DNA of 64,000 nt. It comes from Marivivens sp. LCG002 (lineage in GTDB: Bacteria; Pseudomonadota; Alphaproteobacteria; Rhodobacterales; Rhodobacteraceae). The stretch lies in the NCBI RefSeq assembly GCF_030264275.1, contig NZ_CP127165.1, positions 2,843,501-2,907,500 on the forward strand. The letters are read 5' to 3'. The notes beneath the pieces were generated by a model that made no database searches, was not told the origin of the DNA, and saw only the letters and a list, made by a program, of their open reading frames with translations. Of the stretch, positions 19,113-28,672 are shown one piece after another. The number at the start of each line of letters is the position of its first letter. Within the stretch, counting starts at the first letter, position 1. The position numbers were made by a program, and so were the translations under genes.

Positions 19113-19910
19113 TCAAGCCTCGCGGGCTACTATTTCTTGTGCCAATTCGCGATAAGCTTCGCTCCCTCGTGACGCACTATCATATTGCAAGATCGACATG
19201 GCAAATGACGGAGCTTCGCTCAATCGCACATTTCGAGGGATAATGGTATTGAAAACCAGCTCCCCGAGGTTTGACCGAGCATCTTCCTCCACCTGCTGCG
19301 ATAGGTTGTTCCGACGATCGTACATCGTCAACAGCACACCTTCGATCCTAAGGTTACGGTTCGCACTCTGACGAACCTCTCGAATGGTCAACATCAACTG
19401 AGATAGACCTTCCAAAGCGTAAAACTCGCTTTGCAAAGGAATAATGACCGACTGCGATGCGACCAAAGCATTAATCGTCAAAATGTTCAGCGAAGGCGGG
19501 CAATCGATCAGAATATAGTCGAACGCAAACGCATCGATCGATGACTGACGCAAAGCGTCGTGCAAAAGAAAGCTGCGCTTTTCATTGCTGATTAGTTCCA
19601 GATCTGCCGAGCTCAGATCAGTCGTTGCAGGGATTATCTGTAAGTTTTCTACATCGGTCTGCTTGATTGCATCAAAGAGCGTCGCATCTCCAGCCAACAG
19701 ATCATACGTCGTGTAGTCGCGGTCTTCGGGATTTATTCCAAGACCTGTGGATGCGTTCCCCTGCGGGTCCAGATCAACCAACAAAACACGTCGACCAAGC
19801 TCGGCCAAGGCAGCACAAAGGTTGATGGTTGTCGTTGTTTTACCCACCCCACCCTTTTGATTGGTGACCGATATGATTTTTGGTGCGGTAATTCTGTCTA
19901 AATCAGACAC
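19113..19910 (-). CDS. parA: chromosome partitioning ATPase ParA
   Basis: 265 residues. A deviant Walker A ATPase (TNQKGGVGKTTTTINL) with Walker A' region FDYILIDCPPSLNILTINAL. With ParB it moves the origin region to the cell pole. The start overlaps the end of rsmG by 8 bases. Gene order rsmG-parA-parB is the usual one next to alphaproteobacterial origins. Confidence 0.97.
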   Translation of the reverse strand: MSDLDRITAPKIISVTNQKGGVGKTTTTINLCAALAELGRRVLLVDLDPQGNASTGLGINPEDRDYTTYDLLAGDATLFDAIKQTDVENLQIIPATTDLSSADLELISNEKRSFLLHDALRQSSIDAFAFDYILIDCPPSLNILTINALVASQSVIIPLQSEFYALEGLSQLMLTIREVRQSANRNLRIEGVLLTMYDRRNNLSQQVEEDARSNLGELVFNTIIPRNVRLSEAPSFAMSILQYDSASRGSEAYRELAQEIVAREA

Positions 19911-20511
19911 GCTCGATATTCCTACAAACTAAAAGAGATGCTTCAGGGTTGGTTGTGCTTTGAATGCGTCGATATGAAAAATGCCAGCTTTTCTCGGCTT
20001 CCTCTATTTCTTTTGAAGCGGATTGGCCCTTTGGAAAAATTGCCTGACCGTCTTTTTTCAAGTGCTGTTCTGCAAAACCAAACAGCTTATCAAGCGTAGC
20101 GAGTGCTCTCGCCGACAAGACGTCGGCTTGCTGGGGTTCTGTCTCTTCAATGCGCCTTGTGATTACTGTCGCATTCAGATCAAGTTCTCTGATCGCCGTA
20201 CGCAGGAAAGTGCCCTTTCTTAGATCGCTCTCAATAAAGGTATGCGTCGCGCTAGAGTTTTTCTCTTTCGCAACGATGGCAACTATCACACCCGGGAAAC
20301 CTCCCCCTGATCCAATATCAACCCACTTTTCATAGGCCGTGCATTCGTTTGCGACCTGGAGGGAGTCTACGATATGCCTCTCCCACAGGTTTGTCAGATC
20401 ATTCTTCGAGACAAGATTGATGGTCGGGTTCCATTTTTGAACAAGTTGCTCAAATCCCTTAAGTCTTTCCATTGTTTCACGTGAAACATCTTGACCGATA
20501 TAAGATGTCAT
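19903..20511 (-). CDS. rsmG: 16S rRNA (guanine527-N7)-methyltransferase RsmG (GidB)
   Basis: 202 residues. It methylates N7 of G527 in 16S rRNA; loss gives low-level streptomycin resistance in other bacteria. The SAM site is [17 protein letters not shown]. The N-terminal residues VSRET are encoded by the core of a perfect parS palindrome (20473-20488), so the protein start and a segregation site share the same bases. The ATG overlaps the mnmG stop (ATGA). Confidence 0.95.
   Translation of the reverse strand: MTSYIGQDVSRETMERLKGFEQLVQKWNPTINLVSKNDLTNLWERHIVDSLQVANECTAYEKWVDIGSGGGFPGVIVAIVAKEKNSSATHTFIESDLRKGTFLRTAIRELDLNATVITRRIEETEPQQADVLSARALATLDKLFGFAEQHLKKDGQAIFPKGQSASKEIEEAEKSWHFSYRRIQSTTNPEASLLVCRNIERV
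20473..20488. promoter_or_regulatory. parS site 1 (perfect 16-bp palindrome)
   Basis: TGTTTCACGTGAAACA, identical to the consensus ParB-binding site of most bacteria. It lies inside the first codons of rsmG, within 1.4 kb of parB. Confidence 0.95.
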
Positions 20512-22385
20512 GCAGAACGCTTCATGTCTTTGGAACGAACTTTGGAAATCAGCAACATCAACGCAGCAGGCGTCATTCCTTCAATCCGAGAAGCCTGTCC
20601 AATCGACTCCGGGCGAATACGTTCAAGCTTGAGCCTTAATTCGTTTGAAAGTCCCTGAATTGATGCATAATCAAGATCCACATCAAGCTTGAGCGCATCT
20701 TCTTTCTGAAGCGTCTGAATATCTTGTGCCTGTCGCTCGATATAATTCGAGTATAGAGCGTCACGTTTGATCTGGCGCAATGCGGCCATATTTGCATCGC
20801 GGGGCAGATTTACGATGGACAAAAGATCTGTTTCGTCAAAATCCGAGAGGGCGAGCGCTTGAAGCGCACTACGGCTATCGCTTTCAGGGTTCAACTTAGA
20901 GCCGGTTGAAGCAATTGATTTTGCCGTAACCCGTATTTGCTCGAGTTCCTGTTTGAGAGACGAAATCTTTTCCATCTTCTCTTGGAACAAAGCCATTCGG
21001 TTTGCCCCAACGCAACCCACCTTGCGACCAAACTCGGTCAACCTCTGGTCCGCGTTATCGGCACGAAGCGAGAGCCTGAACTCAGCACGCGATGTAAACA
21101 TCCTGTAAGGCTCGGTCACTCCTCGGGTTATGAGATCATCAACCATGACACCGAAGTAGGAAGTTGTTCGGCTGAACTCAATTCTGTCAGCTTCTTTGGC
21201 TGAAGCAGCAGCATTAAGTCCGGCAATCAAACCTTGAGCGGCAGCTTCTTCATAACCTGTCGTGCCGTTGATTTGACCCGCGAGATAAAGACCGCTGATT
21301 GTTTTAAGCTCCAGAGTCGAAGATAATGACCGAGGATCAACATAGTCATATTCAATCGCGTATCCTGGCTGAAGAATTATAACATCTTCAAGGCCATAGA
21401 TCGAGCGGACGTATTGTTCCTGCACGTCAATAGGGAGCGAGGTGGATATTCCATTAGGATAAATCGTGTGATCACCGAGACCCTCAGGCTCCAAGAAAAC
21501 TTGATGCGAAGCCTTATCAGCAAAGCGCACCACCTTATCCTCGATCGATGGACAGTATCTGGGTCCAACACCTTCGATATGACCACCATACATGGCAGAG
21601 CGGTGGATGTTATCTGTAATGATCTGATGAGTTTTTTCGTTCGTGTGGGTGATACCACAAGCGATCTGCCGTGCGGAAACTGTGGTCGACAAAAACGAAA
21701 ACAGCTCCGGTTCCTCATCACCCGGCTGTGACTCCAACTGATCCCACTTTATCGTCCTACCATCCAAACGCGGCGGAGTTCCCGTCTTGAGGCGACCCAG
21801 CGGCAGTCCAAACGAGTCCAGCCTTTGCGCGAGCAAATCAGAAGGTTTATCTCCGATCCGCCCGCCTCGACTTTTCTGATCACCGATATGAATCACGCCG
21901 CGAAGAAACGTTCCAGTGGTGAGGATGACAGCATGCGCTGAAATCTGCGATCCATCTGCAAGTACGACGCCGCTAATCTTGTCGCTTTCCTGGATAAGGT
22001 CGGCAACCTCACCCTCGATAATCGTCAAACCTTCCTGCTGCTCGGTCAATTTGAGCATTTCAGTGCGATAAATCTGCCGATCAGCTTGCGCTCTCGGGCC
22101 TTGAACAGCTGGCCCCTTTTTCCGGTTCAAGAGACGAAACTGGATACCTGCCAAGTCGGCAACGCGCCCCATGACGCCGTCCAGAGCGTCAATTTCGCGC
22201 ACCAGGTGACCTTTTCCAAGCCCACCTATTGCCGGATTGCATGACATCACGCCAATATTCGACCTAGAGAGCGTGACAAGTGCTGTCTTCGCCCCCATGC
22301 GCGCGGAAGCATGGGCAGCCTCCGTCCCCGCGTGCCCACCGCCAACAACGATCACATCAAAGTCGTTTTGTTTCACGTGAAACAT
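20508..22385 (-). CDS. mnmG: tRNA uridine-5-carboxymethylaminomethyl modification enzyme MnmG (GidA)
   Basis: 625 residues. An FAD enzyme that with MnmE modifies the wobble uridine of several tRNAs. The FAD site is [21 protein letters not shown]; the two family signatures [11 protein letters not shown] and [17 protein letters not shown] are intact. The first residues MFHVKQ are encoded by a perfect parS palindrome (22369-22384). It is followed by rsmG (ATGA overlap) and preceded by mnmE (3-base gap), so all three are one operon. Confidence 0.97.
   Translation of the reverse strand: MFHVKQNDFDVIVVGGGHAGTEAAHASARMGAKTALVTLSRSNIGVMSCNPAIGGLGKGHLVREIDALDGVMGRVADLAGIQFRLLNRKKGPAVQGPRAQADRQIYRTEMLKLTEQQEGLTIIEGEVADLIQESDKISGVVLADGSQISAHAVILTTGTFLRGVIHIGDQKSRGGRIGDKPSDLLAQRLDSFGLPLGRLKTGTPPRLDGRTIKWDQLESQPGDEEPELFSFLSTTVSARQIACGITHTNEKTHQIITDNIHRSAMYGGHIEGVGPRYCPSIEDKVVRFADKASHQVFLEPEGLGDHTIYPNGISTSLPIDVQEQYVRSIYGLEDVIILQPGYAIEYDYVDPRSLSSTLELKTISGLYLAGQINGTTGYEEAAAQGLIAGLNAAASAKEADRIEFSRTTSYFGVMVDDLITRGVTEPYRMFTSRAEFRLSLRADNADQRLTEFGRKVGCVGANRMALFQEKMEKISSLKQELEQIRVTAKSIASTGSKLNPESDSRSALQALALSDFDETDLLSIVNLPRDANMAALRQIKRDALYSNYIERQAQDIQTLQKEDALKLDVDLDYASIQGLSNELRLKLERIRPESIGQASRIEGMTPAALMLLISKVRSKDMKRSA
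22369..22384. promoter_or_regulatory. parS site 2 (perfect 16-bp palindrome)
   Basis: A second exact TGTTTCACGTGAAACA, covering the start of mnmG (its MFHVKQ codons). It is 1896 bp from site 1. Confidence 0.95.
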
Positions 22386-22388
22386 TCC

Positions 22389-23669
22389 TCACTTACCGAT
22401 GCAGAAACTCGAGAAAATCTCGTCCAGAAGATCCTCGACATCAACTCTTCCAACCAACGAATCCAAGCGAAGGATCGCGGCTCTTATATCCTCGGCCAAG
22501 ATATCAGGAATCGGGTCACCCTGCGAGAGCTGATCAAGCGCAATATCAAGGGCCCGCGCCCCACCAACAAGGCTTGTGCGATGCCGCTCGCGCATGGCGG
22601 TTCCGATCGAAGCTGTGCGCCCCTTTAAAATTGATGAAACTTTGGAAACAAGCTCGTCAATACCGCGGCCGGTTCTTGCCGAGATCGAGAAACCAGATGC
22701 TTCGCTCAGGTCAGACTTGGCAAAAGCGACAATGTCCTCCTTTTGCACTTCGAGAAGCGGACTGTCCCCATCCAGCAAAAGGTGAATTCTTACATCCGCT
22801 TGTTCAGCACGTTGCTTTCCACGCTCGATCCCGATCCCCTCGACGATATCTGTGGACTCGCGAAGTCCAGCGGTGTCGAGGAACGTGACCGGAAGCCCGT
22901 CCAAGTCCATCCGAACTTCGATAACATCGCGAGTAGTGCCCGCAATGTCCGAGGTAATCGCTGCTTCGCGACCCGCCAACCGATTGAGCAAAGTCGATTT
23001 ACCAACATTAGGAGCACCAACGATCGCAACCTCGAAACCCTGACGAACTCGCTCAGCTATACGAACACCGTCGGCTTCCTTTGTGACTTCACTGTGCACC
23101 TCTGAAAGGAGCGTTCGCACCTCTGGATATACATCCACGGGAACATCCTCATCGACAAAGTCTATCGTTGCTTCGACAAGAGCAGCAGCTCGAACAAGTT
23201 TCGCCCGCCAACGATCAACTCGCTCACCAAGGTGACCTGAAAAAACGCGTATGGCCTGCTTTCTTTGAGCTTCTGTTTCAGCTTCAACCAGATCGGCAAG
23301 GCCTTCGACTTGGGCGAGGTCGAGCCGACCATTCAACATTGCTCGACGGGTAAATTCGCCCGCCTCAGCCTGACGAAGCCCATCTTGTTCGGACAATAAC
23401 CTTAGAACCGACGAAACGATTGCGACACTGCCATGAAGATGAAGTTCAACAACATCTTCTCCGGTAAAACTTTTGCCATCACGAAAAACGATGACAAATG
23501 CTTCATCGATAAGTGAACCGTCCAAGTCTTGGATTTTCCGCAAGCCGCGGCTCGATGGAATCGAGCCACAAAGCTTCTCTACCGCAACAAAAGCTCGCGG
23601 CCCGGATATCCGGACCACGGCAACGCCAGCTTTCCCCGGCGCCGAAGCGAGGGCGAAAATCGTCTCCAT
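22389..23669 (-). CDS. mnmE: tRNA modification GTPase MnmE (TrmE)
   Basis: 426 residues. Partner of MnmG in wobble-uridine modification. The N-terminal tetrahydrofolate-binding domain begins [20 protein letters not shown]; the G domain, inserted in a helical domain, has [20 protein letters not shown] (G1), AGTTRD (G2) and DTAGLRES (G3). The protein ends FCIGK, keeping the C-terminal CxGK motif. Slightly shorter than the E. coli protein. Upstream gene of the mnmE-mnmG-rsmG-parA-parB run. Confidence 0.96.
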   Translation of the reverse strand: METIFALASAPGKAGVAVVRISGPRAFVAVEKLCGSIPSSRGLRKIQDLDGSLIDEAFVIVFRDGKSFTGEDVVELHLHGSVAIVSSVLRLLSEQDGLRQAEAGEFTRRAMLNGRLDLAQVEGLADLVEAETEAQRKQAIRVFSGHLGERVDRWRAKLVRAAALVEATIDFVDEDVPVDVYPEVRTLLSEVHSEVTKEADGVRIAERVRQGFEVAIVGAPNVGKSTLLNRLAGREAAITSDIAGTTRDVIEVRMDLDGLPVTFLDTAGLRESTDIVEGIGIERGKQRAEQADVRIHLLLDGDSPLLEVQKEDIVAFAKSDLSEASGFSISARTGRGIDELVSKVSSILKGRTASIGTAMRERHRTSLVGGARALDIALDQLSQGDPIPDILAEDIRAAILRLDSLVGRVDVEDLLDEIFSSFCIGK

Positions 23670-23696
23670 CCGAGCAATCCTTTGCCTAAACCGGCC

Positions 23697-24971
23697 TTAG
23701 GTGTTCATCGAGTCGAAGAAATCCGAATTTGTCTTTGTTTGCTTGAGCTTGGAAATCAGAAACTCGATAGCATCCGTTGTGCCCATCGGGTTCAAGATAC
23801 GACGAAGCACGTAGGTTTTCTGCAGATCGACCTTATCAACAAGGAGATCTTCCTTACGAGTACCCGACTTGAGGATATCCATCGCAGGGAAGACACGCTT
23901 ATCGGCGACCTTACGATCAAGAACGATTTCAGAGTTACCCGTACCCTTGAACTCTTCAAAGATAACCTCGTCCATACGCGAACCTGTATCGATCAGGGCT
24001 GTTGCAATGATGGTCAAAGAGCCACCCTCTTCGATGTTACGTGCGGCACCAAAGAAACGTTTGGGGCGCTGAAGCGCGTTGGCGTCAACGCCACCGGTAA
24101 GGACTTTACCCGAAGATGGCACCGTTGTGTTATAGGCTCTACCAAGTCTTGTTATGGAGTCCAGAAGAATTACTACATCTCGTTTATGCTCAACGAGTCG
24201 CTTCGCTTTCTCAATAACCATCTCGGCAACCGCGACGTGACGCGAAGCGGGTTCGTCGAAGGTCGAAGATACTACTTCGCCCCTCACCGAACGCTGCATG
24301 TCGGTGACTTCTTCGGGTCGTTCGTCGATCAACAGGACAATCAGATAGCACTCTGGGTGGTTCTGCTCGATCGAATGCGCAATATTCTGAAGAAGAACGG
24401 TTTTACCGGTGCGAGGCGGTGCAACGATCAATGAACGTTGACCCTTACCAATTGGGGCAACGAGGTCGATGATCCGCGCAGAACGGTCCTTGATGGTCGG
24501 ATCGTCTTCGATCTCCATCTTGAGGCGTTCATCGGGATAAAGCGGAGTCAGGTTATCAAATGCAACCTTGTGGCGCGCCTTCTCGGGATCTTCAAAGTTG
24601 ATCTGTTCAACGCTTACCAGCGCGAAATAACGCTCGTTATCGCCAGGTTCCTGGATCACACCGGAAACGGTATCACCTGTGCGAAGCGAAAAATGTCGGA
24701 TCATATCCGGCGAGACGTAAATATCGTCAGGACCGGGAAGATAATTTGCCTCTGGGGAACGGAGGAATCCAAAACCGTCCTGAAGAACCTCGAGTACACC
24801 ATCACCACCGATGACCCACTCGTCTTCGGCGCGCTCCTTGAGAATGGCGAACATCATATCGCCCTTGCGCATGGTGGACGCGTTTTCGATCTCGAGCTCT
24901 TCAGCCATCGAAAGAAGATCTTTCGGGCTCTTAGCTTTAAGGTCGGCGAGATTCAGACGGTATTTGGACAC
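23697..24971 (-). CDS. rho: transcription termination factor Rho
   Basis: 424 residues from the GTG at 24969-24971, which has AAAGGA upstream; a TTG 18 bases earlier is less likely. Rho is a hexameric RNA helicase. The RNA-binding cold-shock fold is visible ([20 protein letters not shown]), the Walker A is [12 protein letters not shown], and the Q- and R-loop regions follow ([40 protein letters not shown]). The neighbour upstream is hemJ with a 122-base gap. Confidence 0.96.
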   Translation of the reverse strand: MSKYRLNLADLKAKSPKDLLSMAEELEIENASTMRKGDMMFAILKERAEDEWVIGGDGVLEVLQDGFGFLRSPEANYLPGPDDIYVSPDMIRHFSLRTGDTVSGVIQEPGDNERYFALVSVEQINFEDPEKARHKVAFDNLTPLYPDERLKMEIEDDPTIKDRSARIIDLVAPIGKGQRSLIVAPPRTGKTVLLQNIAHSIEQNHPECYLIVLLIDERPEEVTDMQRSVRGEVVSSTFDEPASRHVAVAEMVIEKAKRLVEHKRDVVILLDSITRLGRAYNTTVPSSGKVLTGGVDANALQRPKRFFGAARNIEEGGSLTIIATALIDTGSRMDEVIFEEFKGTGNSEIVLDRKVADKRVFPAMDILKSGTRKEDLLVDKVDLQKTYVLRRILNPMGTTDAIEFLISKLKQTKTNSDFFDSMNT

Positions 24972-25093
24972 GGCAAAGTCCTTTCGCAACTCGAAGAGTT
25001 GTAGATCAGCGGTAAAAACAGTGAAGCAACCTCACCGGACGGGAGGGTCCAATTCGCATAAGCGGATTACTTAGATGAGTCAACGAAAGCTTC

Positions 25094-25543
25094 TCAGAAC
25101 TTAACCACAACCGCGAAAACAATCAGTAGCATCAAGATTGTTGGAACTTCGTTCGCCATACGAAAAGTCTTACCAGAGCGAGTGTTGCCACCTTTGGCAA
25201 ACTCTTTACGGCGCTTGGAGAGCCATCCATGCATGGCGCTCATTGCAATGACAGCGGCCGCTTTGACCCAAGACCAAGGAAGCGTCCAATCGACCACGCC
25301 CGGTGTGAATACGAGCATCAATCCGAAGACCCAAGTTGCAATCATAGCAGGGTTCATAATCAGACGAAGAAGCTTGTATTCCATCACCTTGAAGGTTTCG
25401 TCGAGCTCAGAGCCGATTTTGGCTTTCTCGGCATGATAGACGAAAAGCCGTGGTAGGTAGAACATCCCTGCCATCCATGAGATCACCGAAACAATGTGAA
25501 GCGACTTTACGTATGGATACACGGCAATCAGGAAGTCAGTCAT
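25094..25543 (-). CDS. hemJ: protoporphyrinogen IX oxidase HemJ
   Basis: 149 residues, a small membrane protein with about four spans. It carries the conserved His and Arg of the HemJ (UPF0093) family in SLHIVSVISWMAGMFYLPRL and the following FVYHAE. HemJ catalyses the penultimate step of heme synthesis in most alphaproteobacteria. The ATG follows AGAGGG. Its promoter must lie within or next to the candidate origin at 25544-25928. Confidence 0.92.
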   Translation of the reverse strand: MTDFLIAVYPYVKSLHIVSVISWMAGMFYLPRLFVYHAEKAKIGSELDETFKVMEYKLLRLIMNPAMIATWVFGLMLVFTPGVVDWTLPWSWVKAAAVIAMSAMHGWLSKRRKEFAKGGNTRSGKTFRMANEVPTILMLLIVFAVVVKF

Positions 25544-25610
25544 TCTTAGGCCCTCTTTTCTTCTTACCTTTATAAAGAAAGATAAAAGAAAGATGTAGTA
25601 GTTGATTTAC

Positions 25611-25619
25611 TGTGGATAA
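25611..25619 (-). promoter_or_regulatory. DnaA box (perfect)
   Basis: Reads TTATCCACA on the minus strand, the strongest class of DnaA site. Confidence 0.85.
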
Positions 25620-25646
25620 CCCTTGTTCAAAGATTCCTCCCACTTG

Positions 25647-25655
25647 TTATGCACA
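25647..25655 (+). promoter_or_regulatory. DnaA box (TTATGCACA)
   Basis: Matches TTATNCACA exactly on the plus strand, 27 bases right of the first box and opposite in direction. Confidence 0.8.
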
Positions 25656-25920
25656 GGCCATGAGACATAGCGCCTGCTGAACGCATCTATTAAAATTATT
25701 TATTTTCAAGTGTTTGACGAGAGACGAACAGAGTATTTTTCACAACTTAACGTCTTGACTCTCTTGGACACCAAAGTTGTTCACAAAGGTCAGTTATCCT
25801 CATCCACCGTGGATATTCATGGGACCGACAGGGCATTCTTTCGGTAAGAATTGCGCCCTGAGCGGGACGAGACTAAAACCGGTCAAGCATGCACAAACCC
25901 CTCACAGTCTGTCCTAGGTT

Positions 25921-25929
25921 TTATCCACA
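25921..25929 (+). promoter_or_regulatory. DnaA box overlapping the maf start codon
   Basis: Perfect TTATCCACA whose last A is the first base of the maf ATG (25929-25931). Bound DnaA would cover the ribosome-site region of the DNA and any promoter close to it. Confidence 0.8.
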
Positions 25930-26528
25930 TGAATATCCCTCTGATCCTCGCCTCTGGTTCTGAAATCAGGAGCACCTTGCTTAGAAACGCAGGTATCGAT
26001 CACTTGGTGGAGAAAGCGCGTGTGGATGAGGAAACGGTCAAGGCGTCCCTTGTTTCAGACGGTGCGACAACTCGAGACGTGGCAGATGCGTTGGCGGAGA
26101 TGAAAGCTCTCAAGGTCGCCAACAGGAATCTCGAAGCTATGGTGCTCGGGTGTGATCAGGTTCTTGATTTCAAAGGTGATGTCCTTTCGAAACCAACGAC
26201 CAAAGATCAAGCGCTCGTTCAGCTAAAGGCCATGAGAGGAAAAGAGCACAAGCTTCTTTCAGCTGCAGTCATATACGATAAGGGTGAACCAGTTTGGCGG
26301 CACGTCGGTGTTGCTCGGCTGACTATGGATATGTCCTCTGACGCCTATCTCGGGGACTATGTAGAGCGGAACTGGGAAAGCATTCGCCATTCGGTCGGGG
26401 GATACAAACTCGAGGAAGAAGGCCTTCGTTTATTCACTGCGATTGAAGGTGATTATTTCACAATTCTGGGTTTGCCGATGATAGAGCTCATCGGGTATCT
26501 CAAGGTAAGAGGGGTATTGCACAGATGA
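25929..26528 (+). CDS. maf: Maf-family nucleotide pyrophosphatase
   Basis: 199 residues. Maf proteins hydrolyse nucleoside triphosphates, often modified ones, to monophosphates. The family start is MNIPLILASGSEIRSTLLRN, followed by the GCDQVLDF motif with the catalytic Asp and by SVGGYKLEEEG. The start is fixed by this similarity; an upstream in-frame TTG at 25851 would add 26 residues inside the origin. The ribosome site is weak (TAGG about 12 bases upstream). First gene of maf-aroE-coaE-dnaQ, each overlapping the next. The exact substrate class is not clear. Confidence 0.9.
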   Translation: MNIPLILASGSEIRSTLLRNAGIDHLVEKARVDEETVKASLVSDGATTRDVADALAEMKALKVANRNLEAMVLGCDQVLDFKGDVLSKPTTKDQALVQLKAMRGKEHKLLSAAVIYDKGEPVWRHVGVARLTMDMSSDAYLGDYVERNWESIRHSVGGYKLEEEGLRLFTAIEGDYFTILGLPMIELIGYLKVRGVLHR

Positions 26529-27358
26529 GTGAAACAAAAATTCCATTGGCAGGTGTGATCGGTAACCCCATTTCACATTCCCGCTCCCCTTTGATCCATG
26601 GCCATTGGCTCAAGAAATACGGGATCAAAGGGTTTTATGTGCCGATGCACGTGGAACACGATGACCTAGAGACGGTGCTTCGTTCACTGCCCAAGTTGGG
26701 CTTTCGCGGAATAAACGTGACGATACCGCATAAAGTTTCTGTTCTTGGCATCGCAGATATAGTCACTGATCGAGCAACACTGATTGGCGCGGCCAATACG
26801 CTGACCTTTACGGCCGAAGGTAAGATCCACGCAGACAACACCGACGGTTACGGATTCATCGCTTCTCTTAAACAAGGCGCTCCAAGCTGGGATCCTAAAT
26901 CAGGTCCAGCCCTGGTTTTCGGCGCGGGCGGCGCCTCCCGCGCTGTTATTTGTTCTCTTCTTGATGCGGGTGTGCCCGAAATCATTTTGACCAACCGGAC
27001 ACGACATAACGCAGACATGCTCAAGTCCGAGTTCGGTGCACGCGTTCGCGTTGTGGAGTGGGTCCAAGCCGGTAATGTGGTCGAGGATGCTGGCACAATC
27101 GTGAATACGACTTCCCTTGGTATGAGCGGAAAAACCGAGTTTCGGGTCCCCCTTGATGGATTGCGCTCGGATACGGTTGTCACCGATATCGTTTATGAAC
27201 CGCTTGAAACCACTTTGCTCAAAACTGCAAAGGAAGCGGGGTGTGTCACCGTTGATGGATTGGGCATGCTGCTGCATCAGGCTGCACCAGGATTTGAGCG
27301 CTGGTTCGGCAAAATGCCAGAGGTCGATGACGAAACACGGCGTGTCGCCCTCTCATGA
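26525..27358 (+). CDS. aroE: shikimate dehydrogenase
   Basis: 277 residues. It reduces 3-dehydroshikimate with NADPH in aromatic amino-acid synthesis. Substrate-binding motifs NPISHSRSPLIHGHWL and NVTIPHK (catalytic Lys) and NTDGYGF are visible; the NADP fold has VFGAGGASRAVICSLL, then NRTR. It overlaps maf by ATGA and coaE by ATGA. Confidence 0.96.
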   Translation: MSETKIPLAGVIGNPISHSRSPLIHGHWLKKYGIKGFYVPMHVEHDDLETVLRSLPKLGFRGINVTIPHKVSVLGIADIVTDRATLIGAANTLTFTAEGKIHADNTDGYGFIASLKQGAPSWDPKSGPALVFGAGGASRAVICSLLDAGVPEIILTNRTRHNADMLKSEFGARVRVVEWVQAGNVVEDAGTIVNTTSLGMSGKTEFRVPLDGLRSDTVVTDIVYEPLETTLLKTAKEAGCVTVDGLGMLLHQAAPGFERWFGKMPEVDDETRRVALS

Positions 27359-27945
27359 CTTGGCTGCTCGGGCTGACCGGATCAATTGGAATGGGCAAGT
27401 CGACCACTGCCCAAATATTCCGTGATCAGGGTATTCCTGTTTGGGATGCGGATGACTGCGTCCATAAACTCTATGCCTTAGGGGGCGCTGCGGTTGCTCC
27501 GATTGGCGAGTTGATACCCGACGCGATCGTCAATGGATCGGTTTCGCGAGAAGTGTTGAAAAGCAGGATTTCCAGCGATCGATCCTTGCTCGGATTGATC
27601 GAGAAAATTGTTCATCCACTCCTTGCAAAAGATCGCGAAGACTTCAAGAAAACCGTGTCAGACATTCTTGTGTTTGATATTCCGCTCCTGTTCGAAACGG
27701 GAGCCGAGGCTTGGTTAAACTCTGTTTTGGTCGTTTCAGCACCTGAGGCGCTCCAGAAGGAACGGGTTTTGTCGCGTCCTGGAATGACTCAAGAGCAGTT
27801 CGAATTCATTCTTTCACGCCAAATGTCAGATAAACAGAAACGGTCAAAGGCAGATCACATCATCGAGACACTCTCATTGGAACAAACCCGAGAAGATGTG
27901 ACAAATTTGATCAAAGAGATCAGGAGCAAATTGCAAGATGCGTGA
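27355..27945 (+). CDS. coaE: dephospho-CoA kinase
   Basis: 196 residues. Final step of coenzyme A synthesis. The P-loop is LTGSIGMGKSTTAQIF, followed by WDADDCVHKLYALGG (the Asp-rich substrate motif) and FDIPLLFETG. It overlaps aroE and dnaQ. The maf-aroE-coaE-dnaQ order is common next to alphaproteobacterial origins. Confidence 0.96.
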   Translation: MTWLLGLTGSIGMGKSTTAQIFRDQGIPVWDADDCVHKLYALGGAAVAPIGELIPDAIVNGSVSREVLKSRISSDRSLLGLIEKIVHPLLAKDREDFKKTVSDILVFDIPLLFETGAEAWLNSVLVVSAPEALQKERVLSRPGMTQEQFEFILSRQMSDKQKRSKADHIIETLSLEQTREDVTNLIKEIRSKLQDA

Positions 27946-28672
27946 AATCGTACTCGATACCGAAACAACCGGTTTTGAACCCGAAAGTGGTGACCGTCTG
28001 GTCGAGATCGGTTGCCTTGAGCTTCTGAACCATATGCCGACAGGAAAAACGTTCCACGTTTATATTAATCCGGAACGTTCGATGCCTGCGGACGCCTTTA
28101 AAGTGCACGGCATCGGGCCTGATCTTCTCGAACCGCCTCAAAAGCCTGAAAAAGGTCAGGTTACATTGAGAGACAAAAAGGTATTCAAGGCGCACGCACA
28201 GGATTTTCTGGACTTCATAGGTGAGTCCAAACTGGTCATCCACAATGCTGCTTTCGATATGAAGTTCTTGAACGCAGAGTTGGGTTGGCTCGGGCTGCCC
28301 AAGATCAGTAATGACCGCGCAATTGATACGCTTGCCATCGCAAGACGCAAGTTTCCAGGATCTCCTGCCTCACTCGATGCCCTGTGTCGTCGATTTGGAA
28401 TTGATAACTCCTCGCGAACTTTGCACGGCGCTTTGCTCGACAGTGAAATCCTCGCAGAAGTTTATCTTGAACTGATCGGAGGTCGGCAGCCGGATCTTGT
28501 CCTTGCGGGTCCGTCAAAGGTCAAGAAAGAGACCGTCGATATTCAGGAAGATTGGCGACCAATGCCGCGCGGAACACGGCTCGCGTCGCGCATTACCCAA
28601 GAAGAAGCCGCCGCGCATCAAGCCTTTGTAGACAAGATGGGCGACGGCTCAATCTGGAAAAAGCTTGGTTAG
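27938..28672 (+). CDS. dnaQ: DNA polymerase III epsilon subunit (proofreading exonuclease)
   Basis: 244 residues. The three exonuclease motifs are intact: VLDTETTGFE (ExoI), VIHNAAFDMKFLN (ExoII) and HGALLDSEILAEVYLEL (ExoIII with catalytic His). Between ExoI and ExoII there are about 13 more residues than in the E. coli protein (around LLEPPQKPEKGQVTLRDKK), which I believe is common in Rhodobacterales. The last ~60 residues, which would tether it to the polymerase, are basic and low in complexity. It overlaps the convergent secB stop by 4 bases. Confidence 0.94.
   Translation: MREIVLDTETTGFEPESGDRLVEIGCLELLNHMPTGKTFHVYINPERSMPADAFKVHGIGPDLLEPPQKPEKGQVTLRDKKVFKAHAQDFLDFIGESKLVIHNAAFDMKFLNAELGWLGLPKISNDRAIDTLAIARRKFPGSPASLDALCRRFGIDNSSRTLHGALLDSEILAEVYLELIGGRQPDLVLAGPSKVKKETVDIQEDWRPMPRGTRLASRITQEEAAAHQAFVDKMGDGSIWKKLG

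Larger units (their letters stand above)
25544..25928. other. candidate chromosomal replication origin (oriC)
   Basis: This 385-base gap is the longest in the window. It holds three perfect TTATNCACA DnaA boxes (25611-25619 minus, 25647-25655 plus, 25921-25929 plus), looser boxes TTTTTCACA (25736-25744), TTGTTCACA (25777-25785) and TTATCCTCA (25794-25802), an AT-rich block at 25686-25706, and a 13-base palindrome ATCCACCGTGGAT at 25802-25814. Two GANTC methylation sites (25632-25636, 25757-25761) are present. Genes on both sides point away from it (hemJ, rho, mnmE minus; maf, aroE, coaE plus) and parAB with parS sites are close. Family knowledge of alphaproteobacterial origins supports the call. 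Confidence 0.82.

Noticed and set aside
25687-25704. TTAA-N7-TTAA type CtrA box in the origin region
   Set aside because: The best candidate has only one TTAA arm; the second arm reads TATT, so CtrA binding cannot be supported.
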